From Candidatus Desulfovibrio kirbyi (GTDB lineage: Bacteria; Desulfobacterota; Desulfovibrionia; Desulfovibrionales; Desulfovibrionaceae): 64,000 nt of DNA. The stretch covers positions 24,464-88,463 of the forward strand of contig BLLL01000006.1 of assembly GCA_013374015.1 (NCBI GenBank). The letters are read 5' to 3'. Below, piece by piece: positions 8,271 to 18,466 of this stretch. A program made the position numbers and the translations under genes. Numbering within the stretch: position 1 is the first letter of the stretch; every line of letters begins with the position of its first letter. The notes below the pieces were generated by a model. It was given only the letters and a program-made list of their open reading frames with translations, searched no databases and had not been told where the DNA came from.

Positions 8271-8974
8271 CCTCTTGCCTCCTCAAGAGAAGGGAAAAGC
8301 TGCTGCATCAGCCCCTTTTTATGGGATTTGAGCATGTCGAGTTTTTGGGTTTGCGCAGCGATCAGTGCATCAATGGAAGAAAGACAATCAGCGATTGTCT
8401 GTTGTTCCAATAAATCGTCTCTATCTTCATTGTGCGGAGGGGTTGGAATAGGTAACATAGCATATTCATTAGCGTTGATGCCTGGTTGACTACTGCGAGC
8501 AGAGGTAATAGCAACCCAATTCCAATATTGCCTTGTGTAAAAAAAATTGAACAGAAAAGTAGAATTAACCTCACTATGGTCTGGCTTTATTCGTATCAGA
8601 AAACCGGCAAATACTAATTTGCCATCTTCTTTTCTATACTTGTATGATTTTCCAACACTCCCAGTTCTAGCCAGAACAATATCACCTTCGCTCAGATAGT
8701 TTCCATCTGTTATATCAATATTAACAGAGGTTTTTTTATCACTAAGAAAATGTCCATCATCAGAAATATCAGTTATTCTTAGATATGTGGGTAAATTTTC
8801 TGAATATGGAACGGCTGGTGCATTCACTCCATAGTCAGGATGATTCAATAAGAGATCTCCCAATCGCCTAGTCTTCCACTCCGGCGCACTCCGAAATTCC
8901 GGAAAACGCAGTTTCGGCTTCAGTTCGCGTTTTGTCGCTTCGTTCATTTTCGTTGCATCCACCTTATTGCTCAT
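8267..8974 (-). CDS. hsdS: Type I R-M specificity subunit, half-size (one apparent target recognition domain)
   Basis: KPKLRFPEFRSAPEWKTRRLGDLL N-terminal TRD start and QQTIADCLSSIDALIAAQTQKLDMLKSHKKGLMQQLFP conserved C-terminal helix; only 235 aa. Confidence 0.9.
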   Translation of the reverse strand: MSNKVDATKMNEATKRELKPKLRFPEFRSAPEWKTRRLGDLLLNHPDYGVNAPAVPYSENLPTYLRITDISDDGHFLSDKKTSVNIDITDGNYLSEGDIVLARTGSVGKSYKYRKEDGKLVFAGFLIRIKPDHSEVNSTFLFNFFYTRQYWNWVAITSARSSQPGINANEYAMLPIPTPPHNEDRDDLLEQQTIADCLSSIDALIAAQTQKLDMLKSHKKGLMQQLFPSLEEARG

Positions 8975-11900
8975 ACGCGGCCAACCCTGAAATATCGTGC
9001 CCCTGGGCGCGTTTACGCAGCAAAGGCATCAAATCGTCCATCAGGGCAAGCTCCTTGTGCGTGCGTGCTTTCCAACTCAATTCCAAGGGAGCCAACAAGT
9101 CACTGAGTTGTTCTCCGTCAAAAATCATGCGCTGCATGATGTGATCCACAAAGACTTGTAGCGCGGCGCTTTCCAGTCCGTATTTTGCGGCAATACCGTC
9201 CAACTCCTTGGCATTCTTCTCGATTTTGAATTGCTCATAGCCCTGACGGATGGCTTTTTCGTTCAAGGCTTCACCTGTGTTCAGTATATTGATATAGGCG
9301 GCGATGTCCTCCCGTTCGTCCATAAACTTGGCATCGGACTGAATCAAACCGATGATCTGCTCACGGGTCATCGTCTGCTTGCCCGGCGCTTGCTGGGTAT
9401 AACGAGCTATAAGGTCCATAATGTAATCATAATCGATCACTGCGGAAGCAAAAAGTACAAACTCGAAATCCAGTTGCTGCACTGCCAAGCAGGCCGAACC
9501 ATCGTCTTTGTCCTGCTGGACCTTCAGGCGCTGGGCTGTTTCCAGATAAACGCCACGGAATGCTTGCAGCTGATCCGGTGGAATGATTTGTTTAATTGTC
9601 TCAGCGTAATCCGCCGTCAAATCGGTGTATTGATCAAGCTGGGTCTTGAGGCGTTGCACTTCTTTGAAAAGGTTGATGAACTGGCCGCGCGCTTCGTCGC
9701 CCTTGAGGTTAGGCACTTCCTCCGGGGCACAGGCCAGGCCCTGAGATTGCATGAAATAACACAGTTTTTTGATAGCTGTTTGCAATTTATTGATAACTTG
9801 CGGGGCGGCATCAACCAGCCAGATTTCCCTGGCGTGTTCGCCTTGTGCGCCAGAAAACATGGCAATAGCCTCATTGACCGCATCCTGCTGTTGGCGGAAG
9901 TCCATGATATTGCCATAGGGTTTGGTATCGTTCAGCACTCGATTAGTACGTGAGAATGCCTGAATCAGCCCATGGTATTTGAGGTTCTTATCCACATACA
10001 AGGTGTTCAGAAATTTTGAATCGAAGCCGGTGAGCAGCATTTCCACCACGATGACAATATCGATCTTTTGCGTGTGCGGCAGATCCTGATTGGGATATTG
10101 CTGATCTTTAATGCGTTTTTGCACATCCTGATAGTAAAGGTCAAATTCGTAGATGCTGTGATTGGTGTTATAACTGGCGTTGTAATCATCAATAATAACT
10201 TTGAGCGCAGCCTTCTTTTCTTCAGGCGCTTCTGTGTTATCAGCCTTTTCCTGCGGCAGGTCTTCCTGAATTTGCTGTACGTCCCTGTTGCTTTCGGCGG
10301 GCGGTGAGAACACGCAGGCGATGTTCAGCAGTTGAAAATCGCTGTTTGCTGCTCGTTTTTCCATTTGAACCGTTTTGAACAGCTCGTAATATTCAATAGC
10401 ATTGTTGATGGAGGCAGTTGCCAGAATTCCATTGAATTTACGGTTCGCGGTGGCGGCATCGTGTTTATCCAGCATGGCTTCAACAATGGCTTTTTTGGTC
10501 AGACTTTCCCCCAGCCTGAGCTTATGTGGGCCTTCAGGTTTATAATAATCGATATGAAAACGCAGAACGTTATTGTCCTCAATGGCGTTGGTTATAGTAT
10601 AGGAGTGCAACAACCGCTGGAAAATGTCTTCCGTGGTTTTGCACGAGGCTTGCTGGCCTTCGATCTGCTGAGAATTGGCGTTTTCCGCAAAAATAGGCGT
10701 ACCAGTGAAGCCAAAAAGCTGAGAATTGGGAAAAAACTCCTTTATGGCTTTATGGTTCTCGCCGAATTGGGAGCGATGGCATTCATCGAAGATGAAAACC
10801 ATGCGCTTATGGCGCAAGGGTTCCAGCCGTTTTTTATAATTACGCTTATTGCTGTCATCCAACGCCAAGCCGAGTTTCTGGATGGTGGAGACAATTACCT
10901 TGTCAGCGTAATCGGTTGAAAGCAGTCGTTGTACTAAGGTTTCGGTATTGGTATTCTCTTCGACGCAACCTTCCTGAAAGCGGTTGAATTCTTCCCGCGT
11001 CTGGCGGTCGAGATCCTTACGATCCACTATGAACAGGCATTTTTCAATGTCCGGGTTATCCTTGAGCAAGGTGGATGCCTTAAACGATGTGAGGGTTTTG
11101 CCACTGCCGGTAGTGTGCCAGATATAGCCGTTGCCGCAGTTTTGATGGATGCAGTCCATAATGGCCTTAACCGCATAAATTTGATACGGGCGCATCACCA
11201 TCAGCTTTTGTTCGCTGGCCACCAGCACCATATAGCGACTGATCATCTGGCCCAGTGTGCATTTGACCAAAAACTTTTCGGCGAAGTTGTCCAGATGGAT
11301 AATTTTCTTGTTGTCTTCCCCTGCAAACTGGTACAACGGCAGAAAGCGCTCGTCAGCGTTAAAGCTGAAATGACGGTTGTTATTGTTGGCGAAGTACCAG
11401 GTATCACTGTGATTGCTGACGATGAAAAGTTGAAGAAAACACAGGAGAGTTTTGCCATAGCCGTTGCCGGGATCATTTTTGTAATCAATGATTTGCTGCA
11501 TGGCCCGGCGCGGACTGAGGGGCAAAGCCTTCAGTTCAATCTGCACCACGGGCACGCCGTTGATGAGCAGGATCACATCGTACCGATGGTGACTGTTGTC
11601 AGTATTAATACGCAGTTGGTTGACCACTTCAAACCTGTTCTTGCACCAGTCCTTGATGTTGACTAAGGTGTAAAACAGCGGCGTGCCATCGTCTCGCTCG
11701 AAGCTCTGACGTTCTCGCAAGATGCGGGCTGCGGCAAAAACATCCGGGGTGATAATTTGTTCCAGCAATCTTGGAAACTCATTAGGCGTCAGCGTAACAC
11801 GGTTAAGAGTTTCGAATTTCTCACGGAAATTTTTTTCCAATGCGGTCCGGTCACGGATATCCGGTCTATAGCTGTATTTAAGTTCGGACAGCTTTTTGAC

Positions 11901-11981
11901 CAAATCTTGTTCGATTTCTTGTTCTTTCATGAGCTGTTTGATCCCGCTGTGAGCGAAAAATTTATACGGGTTCAGACGCAA
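8964..11981 (-). CDS. hsdR: Type I restriction endonuclease subunit R
   Basis: YDVILLINGVPVVQIELK nuclease motif, WHTTGSGKTLTSFKAS Walker A, FIFDECHRSQFGE (DECH), FGFTGTP; 1005 aa. Confidence 0.95.
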   Translation of the reverse strand: MRLNPYKFFAHSGIKQLMKEQEIEQDLVKKLSELKYSYRPDIRDRTALEKNFREKFETLNRVTLTPNEFPRLLEQIITPDVFAAARILRERQSFERDDGTPLFYTLVNIKDWCKNRFEVVNQLRINTDNSHHRYDVILLINGVPVVQIELKALPLSPRRAMQQIIDYKNDPGNGYGKTLLCFLQLFIVSNHSDTWYFANNNNRHFSFNADERFLPLYQFAGEDNKKIIHLDNFAEKFLVKCTLGQMISRYMVLVASEQKLMVMRPYQIYAVKAIMDCIHQNCGNGYIWHTTGSGKTLTSFKASTLLKDNPDIEKCLFIVDRKDLDRQTREEFNRFQEGCVEENTNTETLVQRLLSTDYADKVIVSTIQKLGLALDDSNKRNYKKRLEPLRHKRMVFIFDECHRSQFGENHKAIKEFFPNSQLFGFTGTPIFAENANSQQIEGQQASCKTTEDIFQRLLHSYTITNAIEDNNVLRFHIDYYKPEGPHKLRLGESLTKKAIVEAMLDKHDAATANRKFNGILATASINNAIEYYELFKTVQMEKRAANSDFQLLNIACVFSPPAESNRDVQQIQEDLPQEKADNTEAPEEKKAALKVIIDDYNASYNTNHSIYEFDLYYQDVQKRIKDQQYPNQDLPHTQKIDIVIVVEMLLTGFDSKFLNTLYVDKNLKYHGLIQAFSRTNRVLNDTKPYGNIMDFRQQQDAVNEAIAMFSGAQGEHAREIWLVDAAPQVINKLQTAIKKLCYFMQSQGLACAPEEVPNLKGDEARGQFINLFKEVQRLKTQLDQYTDLTADYAETIKQIIPPDQLQAFRGVYLETAQRLKVQQDKDDGSACLAVQQLDFEFVLFASAVIDYDYIMDLIARYTQQAPGKQTMTREQIIGLIQSDAKFMDEREDIAAYINILNTGEALNEKAIRQGYEQFKIEKNAKELDGIAAKYGLESAALQVFVDHIMQRMIFDGEQLSDLLAPLELSWKARTHKELALMDDLMPLLRKRAQGHDISGLAAYEQ

Positions 11982-12305
11982 TCAGATAATGCTGCCTGTG
12001 GTAGGCAGACATCCAAGTCGACCCCGTAACTTTTTCTGAGAATGCCACAGCTTGCTTTGTAAGGCAATCTATAAAATCGTGAGGGACAATTTTGGGAAAC
12101 ACATTATAGATGTCGGTTGCTCGCCTGTAGCTCCGGCTGTTGTTCTTCCTGCCGTTGTCTGTCCAATTCTTCCTTTTCTCGCTGTGCTTCCCGACTGGCC
12201 GCTCTTTGCGACAGTTTGACATCTCCTTCTATGTCGAAAGCACGGGCTGTGGCCCGTTTCGCCCTTGCCGCCGCACACGGCACGGCGTACACTCGCAGCA
12301 TAGAC

Positions 12306-14627
12306 ATGTACGCCACCATTTCTCTGCTCGCCCCGCCCTATGCGGACTTGAGCTACGCGCTCCCGCCGGAGTTTCCCGCCGCGTTCTGGCAGCCTGGCCT
12401 GCGCGTTGCCGTGCCGCTCGGCGCGGGAGCGCCGCGCGCGGGCATTGTCACAGCCTCCGCAACGCCGTCGGGGGATATCGTCTGCAAACCCGTTGCCTGG
12501 CCTCTGGAAAGTACCCCACTACTACCCGAGGATATGCTCGCGCTGGCGCGGGACATGGCGCGCCGCCAGGGAGTCACAATCGGGCATATTCTTGGGCATA
12601 TTCTGCCCCAGGGCCTACGCGGTGCGCGGGTGCGCATGCTTGTGCCCGGACGGACGAATCCGCTGTCCTTGCGGCAAATTCTGGAGTGCGCGGAACGCGA
12701 CGGCCTAGCAAAAGCCCTCCTGTCCGGAGCGGCCAAACTGCTGGCCCCGGGCGTTGACGCCGCCGAGGCGGCTTTTTGCCGTCTGCGCGTTGACCCGCCC
12801 TGGCCGGTGCGCCCTGCCGCCAGACGCCAGATCGCCCTGCTGGAATTCCTTTACGAGCACGGCCTTGTGAGCCGCCAGCGCGTACAGCAGGCGCTGGGCG
12901 CCGGCATCGCTCCAGCCCTGCGCGCGCTGCGCGCCGCCGGCCTGATTGACATCGTCTGTCAGGAAAACGAAGGCGGCGACCCACTGATCCTGCCGCCGCC
13001 GCCTTTGCCGTTCACGCTCAACGACGACCAGTCCAAAGCGCTGCAAGAGCTTCTCGTGGCCCTGAAGGCCGCGCGGGAAACATCCGTCCACGAATCCCGC
13101 CTGCTCTTCGGCGTTACCGGCAGCGGCAAGACCGCCGTGTATCTGGAACTGGCAAAACACTGCCTGGCTGACGACAAAAGCCTGCTGTTGCTCGCCCCGG
13201 AGGTGGCGCTTGCCCACAAGCTGCGACGCGACGCGGACGCCGCCCTGCCGGACGCACCGATTTTTTTCTACCACGGCTATCAGACGCCCGCACGACGCGA
13301 GGCCACATTCCGTGCCCTGGCCGCACGGCGCGAGCCTTGCCTTGTGGTAGGGACGCGCTCGGCGCTTTTTTTGCCCATACCGCGTCTTGGCTGCATTGTT
13401 ATGGATGAGGAGCACGACACCTCCTTCAAACAGGACGAAACCCTGCCCTACCAGGCCAAGGAAGTGGCCTGGCGCCGCGTTGCCCAGACAGGGGGGCTGC
13501 TCCTCCTCGGTTCCGCCACGCCGGACATAAAAACTTTTTACGCTGCGGAAAACGGCAGCCTGCCCCTGTTGAGCCTGCCCGGGCGCGTGGGCGGCCGTCC
13601 CTTGCCCTCTGTGGAACTGGTGAACATCCACGCTGCCGACACACTACTGGCGCCGCAAAGCGAAGCCGCGCTGCGCGAAACTCTGGGCAGAGGAGAACAG
13701 GCCGTTGTCCTGCTGAACAGACGCGGCTATGCTCCGGTGATATACTGTCTGGACTGCAAGGCAACAATGCGCTGTCCCCACTGCGAGATCGGCCTTACCT
13801 ACCACAAGGGCAGGGAAAAACTGCTCTGCCACTACTGCGGGCATGCAGTCCCCTTTCCCTCCCCCTGTCCGCAGTGCGGAGGAATGAACTTTCTGCCGCT
13901 GGGGGAAGGCACGGAACGGCTGACAGAACAGCTCAGTCTTCTGGCCGGTCAGCCGATTCTGCGCCTTGACAGGGACAGCGCCCGCCGCGCCGGACGCATG
14001 GAGGAAATTCTTGCCGCTTTTGCGCGGCAGCAGTCCCCCATTCTGGTCGGCACGCAAATGCTCTCCAAGGGACACCATTTCCCACAGGTAACGCTTGTTG
14101 TGGCGGCTGACGGCGACTTGGGGCTTAATCTTCCGGACTACCGGGCCGCGGAGCGAACCTTCCAGCTGCTTGTGCAGTCCGCCGGCCGCGCCGGACGGGG
14201 CGACAAGCCCGGGCGAATCCTCATACAGACCCGCGACACCGGCCACTATTGCTGGCGCTACATCCAGTCCGGCGACTATGCGGGATTTTACGCCGAAGAA
14301 CTCCAGCGCAGGCGCAGGCGCAGCTACCCGCCCTTTGTGCGCCTCGCCCTGCTGCGCCTGTCCTTTGCGCTTGACGACTCCAAAGGTCCTTCCGAACTCG
14401 CCGCCTTTGCCGAGGCAGCGCGCGCGCGCGCCAACTTGTTAAACGTACGGATGCTTGGCCCGGCAGCGGCGCCGCTGTCCGTAATTCGCGGCAGACGGCG
14501 TTTTCACTGCCTTTTCAAAGCCAATGACTGGCAAAGCATCCGCAAACTGTATTTCTCGGCCAAAGCGGACACGGCACCGCGCGCGCTACGGCTCTTCCTT
14601 GACCTTGATCCCGTCAACATGATGTAA
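12306..14627 (+). CDS. priA: Primosomal protein N' (replication restart helicase)
   Basis: LLFGVTGSGKTAVYLELA, IVMDEEHDTSFKQDE, LLLLGSATPDIKT, CHYCGHAVPFPSPCPQCGG zinc motif; start MYATISLLAPPYADLSYALP preferred over ORF-track start at 12117. Confidence 0.93.
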   Translation: MYATISLLAPPYADLSYALPPEFPAAFWQPGLRVAVPLGAGAPRAGIVTASATPSGDIVCKPVAWPLESTPLLPEDMLALARDMARRQGVTIGHILGHILPQGLRGARVRMLVPGRTNPLSLRQILECAERDGLAKALLSGAAKLLAPGVDAAEAAFCRLRVDPPWPVRPAARRQIALLEFLYEHGLVSRQRVQQALGAGIAPALRALRAAGLIDIVCQENEGGDPLILPPPPLPFTLNDDQSKALQELLVALKAARETSVHESRLLFGVTGSGKTAVYLELAKHCLADDKSLLLLAPEVALAHKLRRDADAALPDAPIFFYHGYQTPARREATFRALAARREPCLVVGTRSALFLPIPRLGCIVMDEEHDTSFKQDETLPYQAKEVAWRRVAQTGGLLLLGSATPDIKTFYAAENGSLPLLSLPGRVGGRPLPSVELVNIHAADTLLAPQSEAALRETLGRGEQAVVLLNRRGYAPVIYCLDCKATMRCPHCEIGLTYHKGREKLLCHYCGHAVPFPSPCPQCGGMNFLPLGEGTERLTEQLSLLAGQPILRLDRDSARRAGRMEEILAAFARQQSPILVGTQMLSKGHHFPQVTLVVAADGDLGLNLPDYRAAERTFQLLVQSAGRAGRGDKPGRILIQTRDTGHYCWRYIQSGDYAGFYAEELQRRRRRSYPPFVRLALLRLSFALDDSKGPSELAAFAEAARARANLLNVRMLGPAAAPLSVIRGRRRFHCLFKANDWQSIRKLYFSAKADTAPRALRLFLDLDPVNMM

Positions 14628-14657
14628 TTTCAGAGTAAAAAATATCACACTTCTTTT

Positions 14658-14673
14658 TGGCGCGATATTTGCA
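14658..14673 (+). promoter_or_regulatory. Sigma-54 (-24/-12) promoter upstream of the outer membrane protein gene
   Basis: TGGCGCGATATTTGCA: correct GG/GC spacing (TGGC[A->G]CG-N4-TTGC); predicted +1 about 14684. Confidence 0.55.
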
Positions 14674-14718
14674 TACTCTCTCCGGTACAGAAATACTGCA
14701 CAGTTTTTAAATAATCTA

Positions 14719-14747
14719 TTGACATTTTCTAAAAATACGGAAATACT
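14719..14747 (+). promoter_or_regulatory. Possible sigma-70 promoter in the same leader
   Basis: TTGACA-N17-AATACT. Confidence 0.4.
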
Positions 14748-14790
14748 AAAAAACCCTTCACTAAGGAAGGAAAAATTCAGGAGGACTGTT

Positions 14791-15468
14791 ATGAAACGAG
14801 CTCTCGCTATTGTTGTCTTTATTGCCGGCCTTGCCGCGCCCGCCCTGTCGGCGGCCGAAGGCACGGGCATGTATCTGGCCCCAAAATTTCTGGTGAGCAT
14901 TCAGGACAGCGGGCGCATCCACCGATCCGCCGCCCTGGCCGGTTCGGGCGTCAGCGATTACAGCCAGTTTACCTTGGGCGGCGCGCTGGCCGCGGGCTAT
15001 GATTTCTGGCCCCAGCACATGCTGCCGATCCGCGCGGAAATTGAATTGGCCCTGCGCGGCGACAGTGAAAAAAAATGGAATGACGACGGCAGGAATCTGA
15101 ACAAGGTTAATGCGATATGGAACAATTCCACCCTGTTTGCCAATCTGTTCTGGGACTTCCGTAACGACACGCTCTTTACGCCCTATGTCGGTGCCGGCCT
15201 CGGCGTGGCCTTCAAGTACGCGGGATTTGACTATACCACCGCCGGCGGCGACAAATTCACGGTGGATGACCGCTTCAACAGCTTTGCCTGGAACGTGGGG
15301 GCCGGCGTGGCCTATTCCTTTGCCGAACAGCTTACCGTTGACGCCGGATACCGCTTTGTGAGTCTTGGCAACGATTCGCTGACAACCCACTACGGCGGAC
15401 AAAAGTACGAAGTCAGCAGCAGCCCCTACAACAACGAATTTACGCTCGGGCTGCGCTTCTCCTTCTAG
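14791..15468 (+). CDS. Outer membrane beta-barrel protein
   Basis: AGGAGG RBS, signal peptide MKRALAIVVFIAGLAAPALSAAEG, alternating beta-barrel pattern, terminal ...NNEFTLGLRFSF* with C-terminal Phe. Confidence 0.8.
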   Translation: MKRALAIVVFIAGLAAPALSAAEGTGMYLAPKFLVSIQDSGRIHRSAALAGSGVSDYSQFTLGGALAAGYDFWPQHMLPIRAEIELALRGDSEKKWNDDGRNLNKVNAIWNNSTLFANLFWDFRNDTLFTPYVGAGLGVAFKYAGFDYTTAGGDKFTVDDRFNSFAWNVGAGVAYSFAEQLTVDAGYRFVSLGNDSLTTHYGGQKYEVSSSPYNNEFTLGLRFSF

Positions 15469-15581
15469 GCAGGCGGAGGATTTAAGGCTTGGCGCGGCGC
15501 TTTGAAAATATTCTCACGTGTGGCGCATACGGAGCAGACTGTCGCTGATTTTTTGCCTCAAATCTTGCAGCGGCAGAAGTA

Positions 15582-15625
15582 GGCGGGATACACGCAAATA
15601 GCGTCTATCCCGCCGATTTTATTCG
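15582..15625 (+). terminator. Strong hairpin between the OMP gene and the convergent dehydrogenase
   Basis: GGCGGGATA...TATCCCGCC perfect 9-bp stem with inner ACGC/GCGT, followed by GATTTTATT. Confidence 0.65.
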
Positions 15626-15712
15626 CGACAATATTTTCCATTCAGACAAACTGCATTGAAAGCGCCTGGAAAAACTCCTATCAAAAAACTGAAAACCGGA
15701 GAGAGGGCATCG

Positions 15713-16636
15713 CTACAAATTCAGGTCGCGCAGCAGATTGTCCACGGCCATGCGTCCCATCGCTTCTGTCGCGCCAAGGGTGGAAGAAGCGCAGTGCGAC
15801 CCCATGACCACGGTTTCCAGGCCGCGCCAGGCGGCCTCTGTCGGCGGCTCCTCCTCAAAAACGTCCAGTCCCGCGCCGTAGATACGCCCCCCCCGCAGCG
15901 CGGCAAGCAGAGCGCCCTCGTCAATCAGCCCGCCCCGCGCCGTATTGATCACAATAGCCGATGTTTTCATTACGGACAGACGCTTGGCGTTGATCATGGC
16001 CCTGGTGTCCTCCGTCAATTCCGTGTGCAGGGTAATAATATCCGCCTCGCGGCACAGCGTTTCAATATCAACACGCTCTATGCCCATTGTTTCCGCATAC
16101 GGATCGTCCCAGACAATGTCGCTCGCCAGAATGCGCATGTCAAAACCGCGCGCCCGTCTGACCACGCATTTGCCCACAGCCCCAAGCCCCACAATGCCCA
16201 GCGTTTTGCCGTAAACATCAGCACCGGTGATTTTGCCCCAGTCCCCTGCCCGGCAACGGCGGTCAATCGCCGCCATCTTGCGCGCCACCGCCAGAATGAG
16301 GGCAAAGGCATAGTCCGCCACCGCATTGCTGTTTGCGCCTGTCGTGCGCGACACGGCAATGCCGCGCTGTTTGCAGCGGTTCAAATCAATATTGTCCAGC
16401 CCCACGCCGTATTTCGCAATGGCGCGCAAACGCGGTGCGGCCGCCAGCACTTCGGCGTTCATGGGATCAACGCCAAGGATGACGCCCTCGCAGCCGGCAA
16501 GCATCTCCCGCATCTGATCCGCAGAAAGGATACCGCCCGTGTTGTTGCGCGCCACCGTAAGCCCTGCATCGCGCAGTCTGTCAAAAAGTTCCGGATTCGT
16601 TTTGCCGAAAGAGCGCGGAGTAACGAGTATGTTCAC
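15713..16636 (-). CDS. D-isomer-specific 2-hydroxyacid dehydrogenase, phosphoglycerate dehydrogenase-like
   Basis: YGVGLDNIDLNRCKQRGIAVSRTTGANSNAVADYAFAL, GKTLGIVGLGAVGKCV, NTARGGLIDEGAL, AGLDVFEEEPP. Confidence 0.88.
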   Translation of the reverse strand: MNILVTPRSFGKTNPELFDRLRDAGLTVARNNTGGILSADQMREMLAGCEGVILGVDPMNAEVLAAAPRLRAIAKYGVGLDNIDLNRCKQRGIAVSRTTGANSNAVADYAFALILAVARKMAAIDRRCRAGDWGKITGADVYGKTLGIVGLGAVGKCVVRRARGFDMRILASDIVWDDPYAETMGIERVDIETLCREADIITLHTELTEDTRAMINAKRLSVMKTSAIVINTARGGLIDEGALLAALRGGRIYGAGLDVFEEEPPTEAAWRGLETVVMGSHCASSTLGATEAMGRMAVDNLLRDLNL

Positions 16637-16647
16637 AAAATTTTCTC

Positions 16648-17949
16648 CTACAGTGAAGAAAGCCCCAGCACTGCGCGGGCGGAAATCGCCACCTGCATGA
16701 GCACCTGCGAAATGTCCTTGACTGTCTGCATGCTTTTGGACTGCGCTTTCGGCAGCACCAGTATCTGATCGCCGGCCATGATATCGCCGTCGTCACGCGA
16801 AACCATGCCGTTCTGGCGCATGATCAGCACAGTGTCCTTATCCGCCTTGGCGCTGTAGCCCCCGGCAGCTTTTATATAATCGCCCGCGGCTTTTTTTTTG
16901 TTCCAGAGCATGGCCTGCGGCGCCATAACTTCCCCGCTGACAAGAACCACGTCACTCTTTGCGGGAATGACAATGATATCGCCGTCTTCCAGGGTCAGGT
17001 CCCCGCCGTTGTCCAGCGCCACAACGCCTTCCGGATCAACATTTTTGGCACGTTCTACAAATCTGGAAACCATTTCCGCTTCCTTTGCGCGAATCTGGGC
17101 TTCTTCAGCGCTGGAGGAACCCGCCGTCATGACAGTTTCTTCCAGCCGGCGTAGCGAATCGGCAATGGCTTTTTTTTGTCTGACAGCCACACTCTTACGT
17201 TTTATATAAACGGCGTTGAGATTGGCCTGAGCAGGATCAACAGCGATAAAATTCCGCACTTCCTTCAGGCGCGCGCCCTGTCGCACGGGAAAACGCGAAG
17301 CGCCGCGCACGGCGCCCTGCACCTCAATCATAATGGTGGCGGCGGGAGCGTCGGCCATAAACCGCACACTGTCGCCGTCTTCCAGGTTCAAACGACGCAG
17401 ATCGCGCAAAGGCAGATACGTGCTGTAAGGAGCGTGGTTGCGCGTGCCGCTGATGCTCACATGCGAAGCGCGGCTTTCAGGCTCCGCCAAGTCAATAAGC
17501 GCCGCACCCGTTGCCTGCCCGGCGGGAAATTCAAAGTCGGCCTGCGTCCGAACAGCGCCTGTGGCCACAATCGCAGGCCCCCTAGCGTCCACAACAATTG
17601 TGTCGCCGTCGCGCACCTCCACCTGGGGCAGTTCCCCCCTGCGCACAAAAGGGTACAGATCAAAACCGGCAAGGGTCGCGCCATCGCGGAGCAGGCGAAC
17701 GGATCTGTAACTGCCGCGCGCCGGATCAATGCCGCCCGCCCTGTCCAGATACGCCAGCACGGAATCATCGGTAGCGCCGCTGTACCGCCCGGGACTGAGC
17801 ACGCTGCCGGTCACGATAACAGACACATCCCCCATGCTTTTGGCAAAATTGCCCTGAAAAAGATTGGCGCCGTAGGGCTGAATCGTATCCGCGGCACACG
17901 CGACCGACACAAGACAATACAGCACCGCACCACAAAGAATTCTGAACAT
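16648..17949 (-). CDS. SLBB-domain polysaccharide export protein
   Basis: Signal peptide; VIVTGSVLSPGRYSGATDDSVLAYLDRAGGIDPARGSYRSVRLLRDG and repeated SLBB-like segments (VLVSGEVMAPQAM...IKAAGGYSAKAD). Confidence 0.8.
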   Translation of the reverse strand: MFRILCGAVLYCLVSVACAADTIQPYGANLFQGNFAKSMGDVSVIVTGSVLSPGRYSGATDDSVLAYLDRAGGIDPARGSYRSVRLLRDGATLAGFDLYPFVRRGELPQVEVRDGDTIVVDARGPAIVATGAVRTQADFEFPAGQATGAALIDLAEPESRASHVSISGTRNHAPYSTYLPLRDLRRLNLEDGDSVRFMADAPAATIMIEVQGAVRGASRFPVRQGARLKEVRNFIAVDPAQANLNAVYIKRKSVAVRQKKAIADSLRRLEETVMTAGSSSAEEAQIRAKEAEMVSRFVERAKNVDPEGVVALDNGGDLTLEDGDIIVIPAKSDVVLVSGEVMAPQAMLWNKKKAAGDYIKAAGGYSAKADKDTVLIMRQNGMVSRDDGDIMAGDQILVLPKAQSKSMQTVKDISQVLMQVAISARAVLGLSSL

Positions 17950-18037
17950 ATCCTTACACCGTCACAGATCAAAAGGGCCAACGCACGGTCTTTTGCATAT
18001 CTATATTATTTTTATTGATATATTGTTACAACAACGC

Positions 18038-18388
18038 TTAGGGTTTTTCAATACCCTGCCCCCAGACGCGCGGCACCATCGCCCATTGCCCCGAGGCGTC
18101 GCGACAGACAACCACCACTTCAGCCTCCTTTGCTCCGACGATCACGCTTGCGCGGCGGCACTCTTCACCGCTGGCGGAAGTAAAACTGTTTTCCATCACA
18201 ACAGTGACGTTTTTGCCGAACGCGGGATCGTCTAGGCGCGTGGAATCACCTATCGCGGCGGACGCCATATAGCCTTCCACAGGGGCGCGCCGCGCCGGCG
18301 GCGCCGGCGGCGCCTCCGAAAGCATGCCGCAGGCCGACGAAAACAGAAAACACGCAATCCCCAAAAAAAACATAAAAAATCTGCGCAT
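18038..18388 (-). CDS. Putative lipoprotein of unknown function
   Basis: MRRFFMFFLGIACFLFSSACGMLSEAPPAPPARR... signal with lipobox-like SSAC. Confidence 0.6.
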   Translation of the reverse strand: MRRFFMFFLGIACFLFSSACGMLSEAPPAPPARRAPVEGYMASAAIGDSTRLDDPAFGKNVTVVMENSFTSASGEECRRASVIVGAKEAEVVVVCRDASGQWAMVPRVWGQGIEKP

Positions 18389-18466
18389 TGCATTCTCCAA
18401 AATACGGCAACAGGAACGGCATTTGAACCTTCGCACCGTTTCATCTTGCAGAGAAAGCGGCTTCTG

